In this document: positions 33,276-41,901 of the stretch, piece after piece
How positions within the stretch are numbered: the stretch's first letter is position 1
Layout of the letters: the number at the start of each line of letters is the position of its first letter
Source: Isosphaeraceae bacterium EP7
GTDB taxonomy: Bacteria; Planctomycetota; Planctomycetia; Isosphaerales; Isosphaeraceae
Assembly: GCA_038400315.1 (NCBI GenBank)
Contig: CP151667.1
Span: forward strand, 3,049,174 to 3,113,173
Direction of reading: 5' to 3'
Length of the DNA stretch: 64,000 nt
The notes under the pieces: model-generated
What the model was told of the DNA's origin: nothing
Databases searched by the model: none
The model's input: only the letters and a program-made list of their open reading frames with translations
Program-made: the position numbers and the translations under genes

Positions 33276-36200
33276 ATGGCCGAGGGCCTGTCCGACAGCC
33301 TGATGCGGCAGCTGATCGAGGGCTTCGAGGTCGAGGCCCGCGAGCGGCTCCAGGCGCTCAATGAGCATCTGCTCGCGCTGGAGCAGGGGCCCGACTCGCC
33401 CGAGGCACCCGCCTTGCTGAAGGCCATCTTCCGCGAGGCGCACACCCTGAAGGGGACCGCCGCGGGACTGGGCCTGCACGACGTCGAGTCGATCGGCCAC
33501 CGGCTGGAGACCCTCTTCGGCCGGTTCCAGTCGGGCGAGCTCGCCCCTCGGATCGAGGTCTTCGACCGGATCTATCAGAGCCTCGACGACATCGGCATGC
33601 TCGTGCGCGAGGCCGCGCTGTCGGAGCCCAGGCCCGCCGGCTTCGACCTGGCCGGGATCAACGCCGACCTCGACGCCATCGCCGAGGGCCGTGTCCCCTC
33701 GAAGTCGGCGGCCGCCAGTCCACCTGCGTCCTCGGCGAGCGAGCCCGAGCTGGCGACGATGCTCCGGGCCGAGGACGACGAACCGGAGGCGACGCCCCGC
33801 TCGACCGATCTCGAGGCCTCGACGGGCGTCTGGCCAGCCCCCGATCAAGCAGACACCGGGCCCATCGCCGAGCCTACGCCCGGGCCGACATCGGCGGACA
33901 CGGACGAGACGACCGAGGAGGATGCCCCTTCGCACGGGCTGACGAGCGACGACCAGGCGTTGATGCGCAGGCTCCTGGACAGCTTCGACGTGGAGGCCCG
34001 CGAGCGGCTCCGCGCCATGGACGACCACCTGCTGGCGATCGAGCGGGGGGGCGACGATGCCTCGGGGCTCGACGCGGGGGCCCGGCTCGACGCCATGCGG
34101 CGCGAGGCGCACACGCTGAAGGGGACCGCCCGCGGCCTGGGGCTCGACGCGATCGAGGGGCTGGCCCACGGCCTCGAGGGGGCGCTCGGCCGGCTGCCCG
34201 CCGCGATCCGCCCCGAGGCTCCGGCCGACGTCCGCGCCGCCTGCTTCCAGGCGCTCTACGAGGGGGTCGACGCACTGGGCGCCCTGACCCGCGAGGCCGT
34301 CGAGGGGGTGCCCGCCTCGGCCGTCGACCTCCGGAAAGTCGCCTCGCGACTCGACGAGGCCGGGCACGCGCCCGCCACCCAGCCCGCGCCAACCCCGACC
34401 CCGACGCCCACGGCCCCCGCGATCTCGATCTCGACGGCCCCGGTGGCCCCCGCCGGCGTCGAGGGAGCGCCGGCGGCCGAGCCGCCGCACGAGCCGGCCT
34501 TCGACCGCCTGGCGGTGGCCGCCGCCGCGTCGCCCTCGTCGGAGCCGACCGCGGAGGTACCGGCCCCGACGTCGGCCCCGGCTCCCGCGCCCTCGAAGCC
34601 GGCCGAGGCCGCCAAGGCGGTCGAGGAGACGGTGCGGGTGGCGGTCTCGAAGCTCGACGCGCTGATGGCCCAGGTGGGCGAGCTTCAAGTCACACGGATC
34701 GCGGCCGAGCAGCGCCTTGCCGAGATCTCGGCGCTTGCCGAGGAGCTCGAAGGCTGGGAGGGGCTCTGGCGCAAGGCCAAGCCCGAGCTGCGGCGGGCCC
34801 AGGGGATCTTGAAGAAGCAGCCCGCCTCGGAGGGCCGGACCCTGGGAGCAGTCTCCGAGCTGCTGGGGGCCAACCACGAGCGGCTGGCGGCGGCGACCGT
34901 CGAGGTGGGCGAGCTGCGCCGGCGAGTACTGGCCGACGGCCGGCACATGACGCAGGCCCTGGCCGACCTCCAGGACGAGGTCCGGCGAGTGCGGATGCGG
35001 CCGATCTCAACCGTCTTCGAGGTCTTCCCCAGGATGGTCCGCGACATCGCGCGGTCGCTGGGAAAGGAGGTCTCCCTGGAGATCACGGGGGGGGAGAACG
35101 AGCTCGACCGATCGGTGATCGAGCAGGTGCACGGGCCGCTCGTCCACCTGATCCGCAACTGCGTCGACCACGGCTTGGAGACGCCCGAGAAGCGGGAGGC
35201 GGCGGGCAAGCCCCGGCGCGGGACGATCCGCCTGGGGGCGGCCCAGCGCGGGGCGAGCATCCTGGTCGAGATCGTCGACGACGGAGCAGGCATCGACGTG
35301 AACCGGGTGCGGGCCGCCGCGGTGCGGCACGGGGTCATCGCGCCGGAGAGCGCCCAGTCGATGAGCGACCACGACGCGCTCTGGCTGATCTTCCGGTCGG
35401 GCATGTCGACGAAGACCGAGGTCACCGACCTGTCGGGCCGGGGCGTGGGCCTGGACGTGGTGCGCGAGAACGTCGAGAAGCTCGGCGGCCTGATCGACGT
35501 CGAGACGAAGATGGGGCAGGGGACCCGGTTCTCGGTGAGCCTGCCGCTGACGGTGGCGACGACGCTCTGCCTGCTGGCGGAGTCGGCCGGCAAGGTCTTC
35601 GCGGTGCCGGTCCACAACGTGATCCGGCTGGTGCGCCTGCTGCCCGAGCACGTGGGCACGGCCGGCGGCCGCGAGGTGGTCCGGGTCGACGGCCGCCCCC
35701 TGCCGGTGGTCCGGATGTCCGACGCGCTGGGGATCCCCGACGTGCCCCGGCCCGACGGCCCGAGGCTGGCGATCATCCTGGGCTCGGCCGAGGTGCGCAT
35801 TGCCTTCGAGGTCGACGCGGTGCAGGGGGCCCAGGAGGTGGTCATCAAGGGCCTGCCCAGGCCGTTGTCGCGGGTGAACCGGGTGGCCGGCGCGACGATC
35901 CTGGGCGACGGCCAGGTGGTGGTGATCCTGAATGCGTCGGACCTGATCCGCCACGCCTCGGGGGCCGGCGGCCGGCCGGGCGCCGGCGTCCGCGCCGTGG
36001 GCAAGGCCAAGGAGCCCGCGGCGAAGGCCAGGAGGCGCGTGATGGTGGCCGACGACTCGTTCACGACCCGGTCGATGATCGAGACGATCCTGGACTCGGC
36101 CGGGTTCGAGGTGAAGGTGGCGGCCGACGGCGAGGAGGCCTGGACCTTGCTCCAGGAGTTCCCCTGCGACCTGCTGGTCACCGACGTGGAGATGCCCCGG

Positions 36201-36392
36201 CTGGACGGCTTCGGCCTGACGGAGCGGGTGCGAGGCAATGCCACGTTCAAGGACCTGCCGGTGGTCCTGGTGACCTCGCTGGGCGCGGGCGAGGACCGCG
36301 AGCGCGGGATGCGCGCCGGGGCCGACGCGTACATCATCAAGGGGTCGTTCGACCAGGAGAGTCTGCTATCCACGATCCGTCGATTGATCTAA
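33276..36392 (+). CDS. cheA: CheA-type hybrid kinase with two Hpt domains and REC (WspE-like)
   Basis: 1038-residue cytosolic kinase. Two Hpt domains carry phosphorylatable His56 and His279, each in REAHTLKGTA, joined by an acidic linker. A Pro/Ala-rich linker leads to the dimerisation domain, then the HATPase with ELDRSVIEQVHGPLVHLIRN (N box), DDGAGID (G1) and DLSGRGVGLDVVRENVEKLG (G2), all intact. A CheW-like regulatory domain (VPVHNVIRLVRLLPEH) and a C-terminal receiver follow, with acceptor Asp970 in LLVTDVEMPRLDG. Internal REC on the kinase is typical of WspE/FrzE. Two near-identical Hpt motifs suggest internal duplication. ATG at 33276 chosen because the first Hpt begins there. Confidence 0.94.
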   Translation: MAEGLSDSLMRQLIEGFEVEARERLQALNEHLLALEQGPDSPEAPALLKAIFREAHTLKGTAAGLGLHDVESIGHRLETLFGRFQSGELAPRIEVFDRIYQSLDDIGMLVREAALSEPRPAGFDLAGINADLDAIAEGRVPSKSAAASPPASSASEPELATMLRAEDDEPEATPRSTDLEASTGVWPAPDQADTGPIAEPTPGPTSADTDETTEEDAPSHGLTSDDQALMRRLLDSFDVEARERLRAMDDHLLAIERGGDDASGLDAGARLDAMRREAHTLKGTARGLGLDAIEGLAHGLEGALGRLPAAIRPEAPADVRAACFQALYEGVDALGALTREAVEGVPASAVDLRKVASRLDEAGHAPATQPAPTPTPTPTAPAISISTAPVAPAGVEGAPAAEPPHEPAFDRLAVAAAASPSSEPTAEVPAPTSAPAPAPSKPAEAAKAVEETVRVAVSKLDALMAQVGELQVTRIAAEQRLAEISALAEELEGWEGLWRKAKPELRRAQGILKKQPASEGRTLGAVSELLGANHERLAAATVEVGELRRRVLADGRHMTQALADLQDEVRRVRMRPISTVFEVFPRMVRDIARSLGKEVSLEITGGENELDRSVIEQVHGPLVHLIRNCVDHGLETPEKREAAGKPRRGTIRLGAAQRGASILVEIVDDGAGIDVNRVRAAAVRHGVIAPESAQSMSDHDALWLIFRSGMSTKTEVTDLSGRGVGLDVVRENVEKLGGLIDVETKMGQGTRFSVSLPLTVATTLCLLAESAGKVFAVPVHNVIRLVRLLPEHVGTAGGREVVRVDGRPLPVVRMSDALGIPDVPRPDGPRLAIILGSAEVRIAFEVDAVQGAQEVVIKGLPRPLSRVNRVAGATILGDGQVVVILNASDLIRHASGAGGRPGAGVRAVGKAKEPAAKARRRVMVADDSFTTRSMIETILDSAGFEVKVAADGEEAWTLLQEFPCDLLVTDVEMPRLDGFGLTERVRGNATFKDLPVVLVTSLGAGEDRERGMRAGADAYIIKGSFDQESLLSTIRRLI

Positions 36393-36471
36393 ACTCGTCA
36401 CCGCGGGGTCCCCGCCGGCGCGGCGATGTCCGCGGCGGCCCGACCCGGGCGACTCGCGCGAGGCGGCGGCC

Positions 36472-37545
36472 ATGATCCGTGTCCTGATCGTCGACGACTC
36501 GGCCACCGCCCGGACGCTGATCGAGGCGGTGCTCCAGACCGACCCCCAGATCCGCGTGGTCGGCACCGCCGGCGACGGCGCGGAGGCGATCCGCCAGGCG
36601 CAGCTGCTCAAGCCCGACCTGATCACGATGGACGTCAACATGCCCGTGATGGACGGGCTGGAGGCCACCAGGCGCATCCTGGAGGTCTGCCCGACGCCGA
36701 TCGTGGTCGTCAGCGCGGGGGTCGACTCCCCCGAGATGAAGATCTCGTTCAACGCCCTGAAGGTGGGCGCCCTGGACGTCGTCTCCAAGCCGGTGGGGCT
36801 GACGCATAAGGACTTCGAGGCGATCCGCGACCGGCTGGTGATGTCGGTCAAGCTGATGTCCGAGATCAAGGTGCTGCGCCGCCGGGCCAGCTCGCCCGAC
36901 ATGGCGTCGATCCCGCTGCCCTACCTCACCTCGACCCGCTCGGTGGAGCCCGACCCGGCGACGCCGACGCCCGCCGTGGTGGCCATCGGCTCGTCGACCG
37001 GGGGCCCTGGCGTGCTGAACACCCTGTTCCGCACCCTGCCGGCCGACTTCCCGCTGCCCATCGTGGTGGTCCAGCATATCACCGCCGGGTTCACCCAGGG
37101 CTTGGTCGACTGGCTGCGGGCGGAGAGCCGGCTGCCGGTCTGCATGATCGCGCCAGGGACCCGGCTGCGCCCCGGCGTGATCCACATGGCGCCCGACGAC
37201 CAGCACGTCGAGTTCGCCAGCCGCAGCTCGTTCTACCTGAGCCAGGGGGAGCGGGTGAGCTTCGTCAGGCCGTCGGCCACGGTGCTCTTCGAGTCGGTGG
37301 CCCGGCACTTCGGCGCCGAGTCGGCAGGGGTTTTGCTGACGGGAATGGGCGACGACGGTGCCCTCGGCCTGAAGGCGATGCACGACGCAGGCGCGTTGAC
37401 GATCGCGCAGGACGAGGCCTCGTGCGTCGTCTACGGCATGCCGCGCGTGGCCTTCGAGATGGGCGCCGCGAGACGCGTGCTCAACCCGCCGGCGATCGTC
37501 CGGGCGCTGGTGGAGATGGCCCGAGGCGGAGCCTTGATCCGATGA
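36472..37545 (+). CDS. cheB: CheB methylesterase response regulator (WspF-like)
   Basis: 357-residue protein. Receiver domain with acceptor Asp54 in LITMDVNMPVMDG. Linker, then the methylesterase domain with the catalytic triad Ser175 (GSSTGGPG), His202 (VVVQHITAGF) and Asp294 (LLTGMGDDGALG). It removes methyl groups from receptor glutamates when phosphorylated by CheA. All active residues are present. The stop codon overlaps the start of the next gene (ATGA), so the hybrid protein is made with it. Confidence 0.95.
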   Translation: MIRVLIVDDSATARTLIEAVLQTDPQIRVVGTAGDGAEAIRQAQLLKPDLITMDVNMPVMDGLEATRRILEVCPTPIVVVSAGVDSPEMKISFNALKVGALDVVSKPVGLTHKDFEAIRDRLVMSVKLMSEIKVLRRRASSPDMASIPLPYLTSTRSVEPDPATPTPAVVAIGSSTGGPGVLNTLFRTLPADFPLPIVVVQHITAGFTQGLVDWLRAESRLPVCMIAPGTRLRPGVIHMAPDDQHVEFASRSSFYLSQGERVSFVRPSATVLFESVARHFGAESAGVLLTGMGDDGALGLKAMHDAGALTIAQDEASCVVYGMPRVAFEMGAARRVLNPPAIVRALVEMARGGALIR

Positions 37546-39158
37546 CCGGACTGCCCGACGAGACAGACGAGCCACGCGAAGCCGCAGCCGGCTCGCGGAT
37601 CCTGATCGTGGACGACTCGCCCACCAACCGGCTGCACCTGGAGCTGCTGGCCGGGCGGATGGGGCACGCCACGGCGGCGGTGGCCGATGGCCGGGCCGCG
37701 CTCGAGCAGGCGGCCTCGTCGCCGCCCGACCTGATCGTGCTGGACCTGAGCCTGGACGACCCGGGGCCGATCGAGGTAATCGAGGCCCTGCAACGAGACC
37801 CCGCCACCGCGGAGATCCCCCTGATCGTCGTGGCCAACCCCGACGACCTGGCGACCCTGGCCGAAGCCCTGCACCACCCCGGGACGCTGGCCCTCTCGCG
37901 GCCGTTCTGCGCCGCCTCGCTGGCCGGCCGGATCTCGGCCGCGCGGGAGGCGGCCCGGCCGATGACGTCGCGGGCGCAGCCGCGCGGGGACGGGCATTCG
38001 CAGGGTTCCATCCTTCAGTTGCTCTCTCACCTTGGCCACGACCTGAGGTCGCCGCTGAACGCGGTGCAGGGCTACAGCCAGCTCGTGCGCGACGAGCTGC
38101 GGGACATGGGGCATGAGGACCTGGCCGACGACCTGGTCAAGGTGCTCGACGGCGGCAAGCGGATGCTGGCGATGATCGACGACCTGACCGACCTGGCCAG
38201 GGTCGAGATCGGCTCGATCCGGTTCGAGCGCCGGGCGTTCGCCTTCCGCACGCTGCTCGAGTCGGACCTGGAGCGGCTGACGCGTGCCGCAGGCGGGCGA
38301 GGCGTCGAGCTCTCGGGCCGCTGGGTCTGCGACGGTCCGGCCGAGTTCATCGGCGACGCCGGTCGGATGCGCCAGATCGTGCTCGGGCTGCTCAACGCGG
38401 CGCTCTCGGCCACGCAGTCCGGCCGCATCGAGGTCTCCGCCGAGTGCCTCGGAGGGGGCCCGACCTGGGAGGTTTCCGTGGAGGCGCCCAGCTTCGGCGT
38501 CGCCCCGGCCGAGCTGGCACGCCTGCTTGCCGGCGACGACTGGGCCGGCTCCGACGCGGTCCAATCCGAAGGCGGCCGCGTCCTCCCCCTGATCCTATCG
38601 CGCCGGCTGGCCGAGGGCCTGGGCGGGCGATTCGCCGTCGAGCCGCGGGAAGACGGGGCGACGCGGGCGGTCCTGCGAGTCGACTCGGCCGCCGAGCCTT
38701 CCGCCGAATCTCCCTGCGCCGAGCCAGCCGCATGCCCCGCGCCGGAGGAGATCCCGGACCTGCCGCCGCTGTCGATCCTGCTGGCCGAGGACAGCCCGGT
38801 GAACCAGGGGCTCGTCCGCCTCTTCCTGGGGCGTCTCGGGCAGTCGGCCGACGTCGCGAGCAACGGCCTGGAAGTGATGGAGGCGGTCTCGAAGAACGCG
38901 TATGACGTCATTCTGATGGATGTGCAGATGCCCGAGCTGGATGGCCTCTCGGCCTCGCGCCGGCTCAGGGCCGAGCTGCCCGAGGACCGCCAGCCCTGGA
39001 TCATCGGCCTGACGGCGATGGCCCCACCCGAGGGCCGCCAGGAATGCCTGGACGCGGGCATGGATGACTACCTGCCCAAGCCCATCCAGCTCAGCCAGCT
39101 CGCCGCGGCGCTGGCCAGGCAGACGCCCCGGGTCGCCATCGCGATTGCGCCGTTTTAG
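37542..39158 (+). CDS. REC-HisKA-(degenerate HATPase)-REC protein, putative pseudokinase output
   Basis: 538-residue cytosolic protein. Residues about 18-140 are a receiver domain (ILIVDDSPTNRLHLELLAGR, acceptor Asp in LIVLDLSLDD). A HisKA domain follows with the His in SHLGHDLRSPLNAVQGYSQL. The ATPase domain keeps the fold pattern, but its key residues are lost: the N-box Asn is Ala (GLLNAALSATQ), the G1 DxGxG is EAPSFGVAP and the G2 glycine loop is GGRVLPL. ATP binding is therefore unlikely. A second receiver ends the protein (SILLAEDSPVNQGLVRLFLG, acceptor Asp in VILMDVQMPELDG). It takes the place of WspR in this Wsp-like operon and has no GGDEF domain. Probably a phosphorylation-controlled scaffold or phosphate sink. 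Confidence 0.88.
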   Translation: MTGLPDETDEPREAAAGSRILIVDDSPTNRLHLELLAGRMGHATAAVADGRAALEQAASSPPDLIVLDLSLDDPGPIEVIEALQRDPATAEIPLIVVANPDDLATLAEALHHPGTLALSRPFCAASLAGRISAAREAARPMTSRAQPRGDGHSQGSILQLLSHLGHDLRSPLNAVQGYSQLVRDELRDMGHEDLADDLVKVLDGGKRMLAMIDDLTDLARVEIGSIRFERRAFAFRTLLESDLERLTRAAGGRGVELSGRWVCDGPAEFIGDAGRMRQIVLGLLNAALSATQSGRIEVSAECLGGGPTWEVSVEAPSFGVAPAELARLLAGDDWAGSDAVQSEGGRVLPLILSRRLAEGLGGRFAVEPREDGATRAVLRVDSAAEPSAESPCAEPAACPAPEEIPDLPPLSILLAEDSPVNQGLVRLFLGRLGQSADVASNGLEVMEAVSKNAYDVILMDVQMPELDGLSASRRLRAELPEDRQPWIIGLTAMAPPEGRQECLDAGMDDYLPKPIQLSQLAAALARQTPRVAIAIAPF

Positions 39159-39195
39159 GCTGCTTGCCCTCGTCATTCGCCGCGTGCGAAACCAG

Positions 39196-40737
39196 TCACT
39201 TCCTGGGCTGTTCTTCGTTGACCGGTTTGTCCCGCGGCAGCTCATATGACTTTCCGGATTGGTGCAGGACCATCGCCAACACCTTGCCACCGCCGTCTTT
39301 CTTGAATGAGACTGCGACCGCGTCGTAGAGAACGAACCGCCAGCGCCCCTCCTTGTCGGGCTCCCTCAGCTCGAACACCAGTTGATTGGGATGATCCAGG
39401 GCCAGCTTCCCGCAGCGGAAGAGCACCCGGAACGGGGTGTTCTTGTGTCGCCCGAAGTTCGCGTAATAGGTGCCGATCAGCGGTTTCATCTCTTCCGGCA
39501 CTTCGCCGGCGCCCTCGCGCCGGACCAGCGCATCCTGGATCGTCGTCTCCAACCGGATCGTGCTGACCTGGCCTCGCGACTGCGTGAAGTAACAGACGAT
39601 CAGGTCCTCCGCGGGAAAGGCCCAGGCGCCCGTCCCATCCGATCCATCGTGGCCGATGGCCCTCACTTCCGCCCCGACGGGACTCTCGCCGGGCGCGTAG
39701 AGCATGGACATCTGGCCGTAATGCGACTTCATCCCAAAAAACCCGCATGGGTACGGCCCATCAACTCCGAGTGATTTCATCGGCGCCACGGGAGTCAGGA
39801 TGCGGGCGATCGCCTCGTTGGAGAGCAGCCGTTTGCCACCGGCCATGCCGCCGTCCATCAATAGCGCGAGGAAGCGGGCATAATCGGCGGGGGTGGAATA
39901 GAGCGTCTGCGAGCCCCAAGCGAATGGATACAGGGGTGCTCCCTCCGGCGTCCAGAACCGCGTCCACTTCCCCGGGCTGCCGATGTAAAGGCTCGCAACG
40001 CGACTCTTGCGCGGGTCGTCGGCCTTCGAGAGATAGAACGAATCGGCCATACCCAGGGGCTGCAGGATCCGCTCCGCGACGAAGCGGTCGATCGTCGTGC
40101 CGCTGATCCGTTCGACGATGGCCGCCGCGGCATCGCTGCCGGCGTCCGAGTACCAGAACTTTTCGCCCGGCTTGAATTGCGGCCCATTTTCCCCGATGGC
40201 GTTCGCCTGGGCTTGCAGGTCGGAGTACTGATCGATCTTTACCGTCAGGATCGTCAGAGGCAATCCGCTCCGATGTTGCAGGAGTTGCTCGATCGTGATC
40301 GCCTTCGATTTCTCGTTGTCGAAACCGGGCAGATATTTCGCCACGGGGTCATCCAGGCGCAGTTTCCCCTCGTCGGCAAGCATCTGTACGGCGACCCTCG
40401 TCAGCGGTTTGGTCATCGAGCGGATGTTGAAGATCGTGCCGCGCTCCATGGCTCGTTTGTCTTCGCGATCGCGCTCTCCGTAGGCCTCGTGCAAAATTGT
40501 CTTGCGGTTCTTGATGATCAGCAGCTCGCCTCCGACGATCGTGCCTTTCTTCACGTACTCTTCGACCTCGTCGGCCAATCGGCGCACGGCCGCGGCCGAA
40601 ACGCCCTGGCTTTCGGGTGTGGCGACCGGAAACGCGGCCTTCTCCTCGGCCACGGCCGAGACACTCATCGGGCCTAACCACATGACCGCGATCCAGATCG
40701 CAGTCCGCTGGCACAAGCGCGCTCGATTGTTTGTCAT
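39196..40737 (-). CDS. exported serine hydrolase, beta-lactamase/DD-peptidase (class C) fold
   Basis: 513-residue protein. A signal peptide (TAIWIAVMWLGPMSVSAVAE) follows a basic N-terminus. The penicillin-binding fold shows the nucleophile motif SxxK as SMTK in IFNIRSMTKPLTRVAVQML, the Tyr motif YSD in EKFWYSDAGSDAAAAIVER, and further blocks LLQHRSGLPLT and GFFGMKSHYGQ. A C-terminal domain (residues about 420-500) resembles the beta-barrel extension of family XII/S12 esterases. It may be an esterase, D-aminopeptidase or transpeptidase relative; true beta-lactamase activity is not implied. ATG at 40737 chosen for the signal peptide. Convergent with the chemosensory operon. Confidence 0.87.
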   Translation of the reverse strand: MTNNRARLCQRTAIWIAVMWLGPMSVSAVAEEKAAFPVATPESQGVSAAAVRRLADEVEEYVKKGTIVGGELLIIKNRKTILHEAYGERDREDKRAMERGTIFNIRSMTKPLTRVAVQMLADEGKLRLDDPVAKYLPGFDNEKSKAITIEQLLQHRSGLPLTILTVKIDQYSDLQAQANAIGENGPQFKPGEKFWYSDAGSDAAAAIVERISGTTIDRFVAERILQPLGMADSFYLSKADDPRKSRVASLYIGSPGKWTRFWTPEGAPLYPFAWGSQTLYSTPADYARFLALLMDGGMAGGKRLLSNEAIARILTPVAPMKSLGVDGPYPCGFFGMKSHYGQMSMLYAPGESPVGAEVRAIGHDGSDGTGAWAFPAEDLIVCYFTQSRGQVSTIRLETTIQDALVRREGAGEVPEEMKPLIGTYYANFGRHKNTPFRVLFRCGKLALDHPNQLVFELREPDKEGRWRFVLYDAVAVSFKKDGGGKVLAMVLHQSGKSYELPRDKPVNEEQPRK

Positions 40738-40903
40738 CGGTACTCTCGCCTGGGTGACTCTTGACTGGCGGATCCGGGACCTTCTGCCCTCGTGGATGGA
40801 ACGCATTCCGGCCGGTGCGGACCGAAGCGTGCTCATTGCGTCGATCGTCGCCGATCGGTGACCTTCAAGCCGCGCGGCTGGCGAGCCTCGAAGAAAGCCT
40901 GGA

Positions 40904-41293
40904 TCAGACGGCTTTTGCCCTGGTATGCAGCCAGAGGCTATAACCGAGCGTCACCGCGACTCCCGCCATGACCGCGCCGCTGCCGACCATCGCGGCCACC
41001 TGGATCGGAGCAAACACAAACAGCCCGGCAAAGACGAGCCCGCTCAGCGCCATGGACCAGCCTGCCGCCCGCCTGGCCCGCTGGGCGCAGGCGCTCGGGA
41101 CCACAACCTTGGGCAGCCGGTTGCCGTTGGAGGCGATCATCAGCCCGTTCATGGCCATGACCAACCGCGTGACCGTGTCGCCGTCGAGGTAACCCAGCTT
41201 ACGAGCGAACGTCGCGACGAGCGCCACAGCGACAATGCCGCCGCCCCAGGCGAGAGGAAGTATCACTTCATTCTTCATCGCGTCCTCGTTCAT
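40904..41293 (-). CDS. small membrane protein cotranscribed with an SdpR-type repressor
   Basis: 129-residue protein with four predicted membrane helices (LPLAWGGGIVAVALVATFA, LVMAMNGLMIASNGN region, SMALSGLVFAGLFVFAP, VAAMVGSGAVMAGVAVTLG). The block NGNRLPK is like that found in SdpI-type membrane proteins, but the rest is divergent. Its start overlaps the repressor stop by four bases (ATGA), the same order as sdpR-sdpI in Bacillus, where the membrane protein binds a toxin and sequesters the repressor. No SdpC-like toxin gene is visible. Function by analogy only. Confidence 0.7.
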   Translation of the reverse strand: MNEDAMKNEVILPLAWGGGIVAVALVATFARKLGYLDGDTVTRLVMAMNGLMIASNGNRLPKVVVPSACAQRARRAAGWSMALSGLVFAGLFVFAPIQVAAMVGSGAVMAGVAVTLGYSLWLHTRAKAV

Positions 41294-41586
41294 CGTGCCG
41301 TCTCCTTCTTGGGCACGGGCGCCTCCGCGCCCAGGCCGAACGAATGGACGAAGCCCAGCAGCGCTTCTTCGAGCACCGAGAGCTTCAGGTGATAGATGAC
41401 GGACTTGCCGACCTTCTCGGCGTGCACCAGGTCGGCCTCCTTCAGCACCGCGAAGTGCGCCGACATCGTCGGCTTGGAGACGTCGAACTGGTCGCTCAGT
41501 TCGCCCGCGCTCATCGGCCCCTTGCGCAGGAGCAGCAGCACGCGGCGACGCGTCGGATCGGAAAGGGCTTTGAAGACCTGGTTCAT
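41290..41586 (-). CDS. ArsR/SdpR-family transcriptional repressor
   Basis: 98-residue winged-helix regulator: QVFKALSDPTRRRVLLLLRK, GPMSAGELSDQFDVSKPTMS (helix-turn-helix) and AHFAVLKEADLVHAEKVGKS. It lacks the CxC metal-sensing motif of ArsR/SmtB, so it belongs with the SdpR autorepressors rather than metal sensors. It should repress its own operon, which contains the membrane protein gene overlapping its 3' end, through the imperfect palindrome just upstream of its start. Confidence 0.9.
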   Translation of the reverse strand: MNQVFKALSDPTRRRVLLLLRKGPMSAGELSDQFDVSKPTMSAHFAVLKEADLVHAEKVGKSVIYHLKLSVLEEALLGFVHSFGLGAEAPVPKKETAR

Positions 41587-41588
41587 AA

Positions 41589-41612
41589 TTCGACGATAAG
41601 CTAATCATCGAA
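41589..41612 (-). promoter_or_regulatory. putative operator of the SdpR-type repressor
   Basis: Imperfect 24-bp palindrome: TTCGA at 41589 and TCGAA at 41612 with GAT and ATC inside. It ends 2 bases upstream of the repressor start codon and overlaps the expected promoter or ribosome-binding region. ArsR-type repressors bind such dyads. Confidence 0.5.
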
Positions 41613-41901
41613 ATGTCGCAAGGGGCGGCATTCGACCCTTGCGACAATGGCGCAGGGTGAATGGCGAAGGGTGAATCGTGGTCCCCCGCGCCGCCGGGCC
41701 CGTCTGAACGGGTACTTGACCGGCCGCGTCGCAACGATGATGAGGGCTGCGAGGGCTTCCCGCCCCGGATGGGGTCGGAAGGCGTGCGACGTCCAGGGCC
41801 CACCGTCCGATCCAAGACGTTGTGCGGGCGAGATCAAAGGCGAGCCGGAGGCCCGCCCCCGTTCCCGCTGCGCATCCGGATGGGCGAAGGAGGGCCCCGA
41901 C

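Noticed and set aside
31392-34946. Very long minus-strand open frame (1184 codons) opposite the chemosensory genes
   Set aside because: It lies wholly antisense to the receptor and CheA, whose domains are unmistakable. Long antisense frames are expected in GC-rich DNA; the translation is low in complexity and matches no family.
39196-40737. Calling the serine hydrolase a beta-lactamase resistance gene
   Set aside because: SMTK and YSD motifs show the fold, but the C-terminal extra domain and context fit an esterase or peptidase relative; resistance cannot be claimed.
41290-41586. Arsenic or metal-sensing ArsR regulator
   Set aside because: The metal-binding Cys motif is absent and the gene is coupled to an SdpI-like membrane protein gene, not to metal transport.
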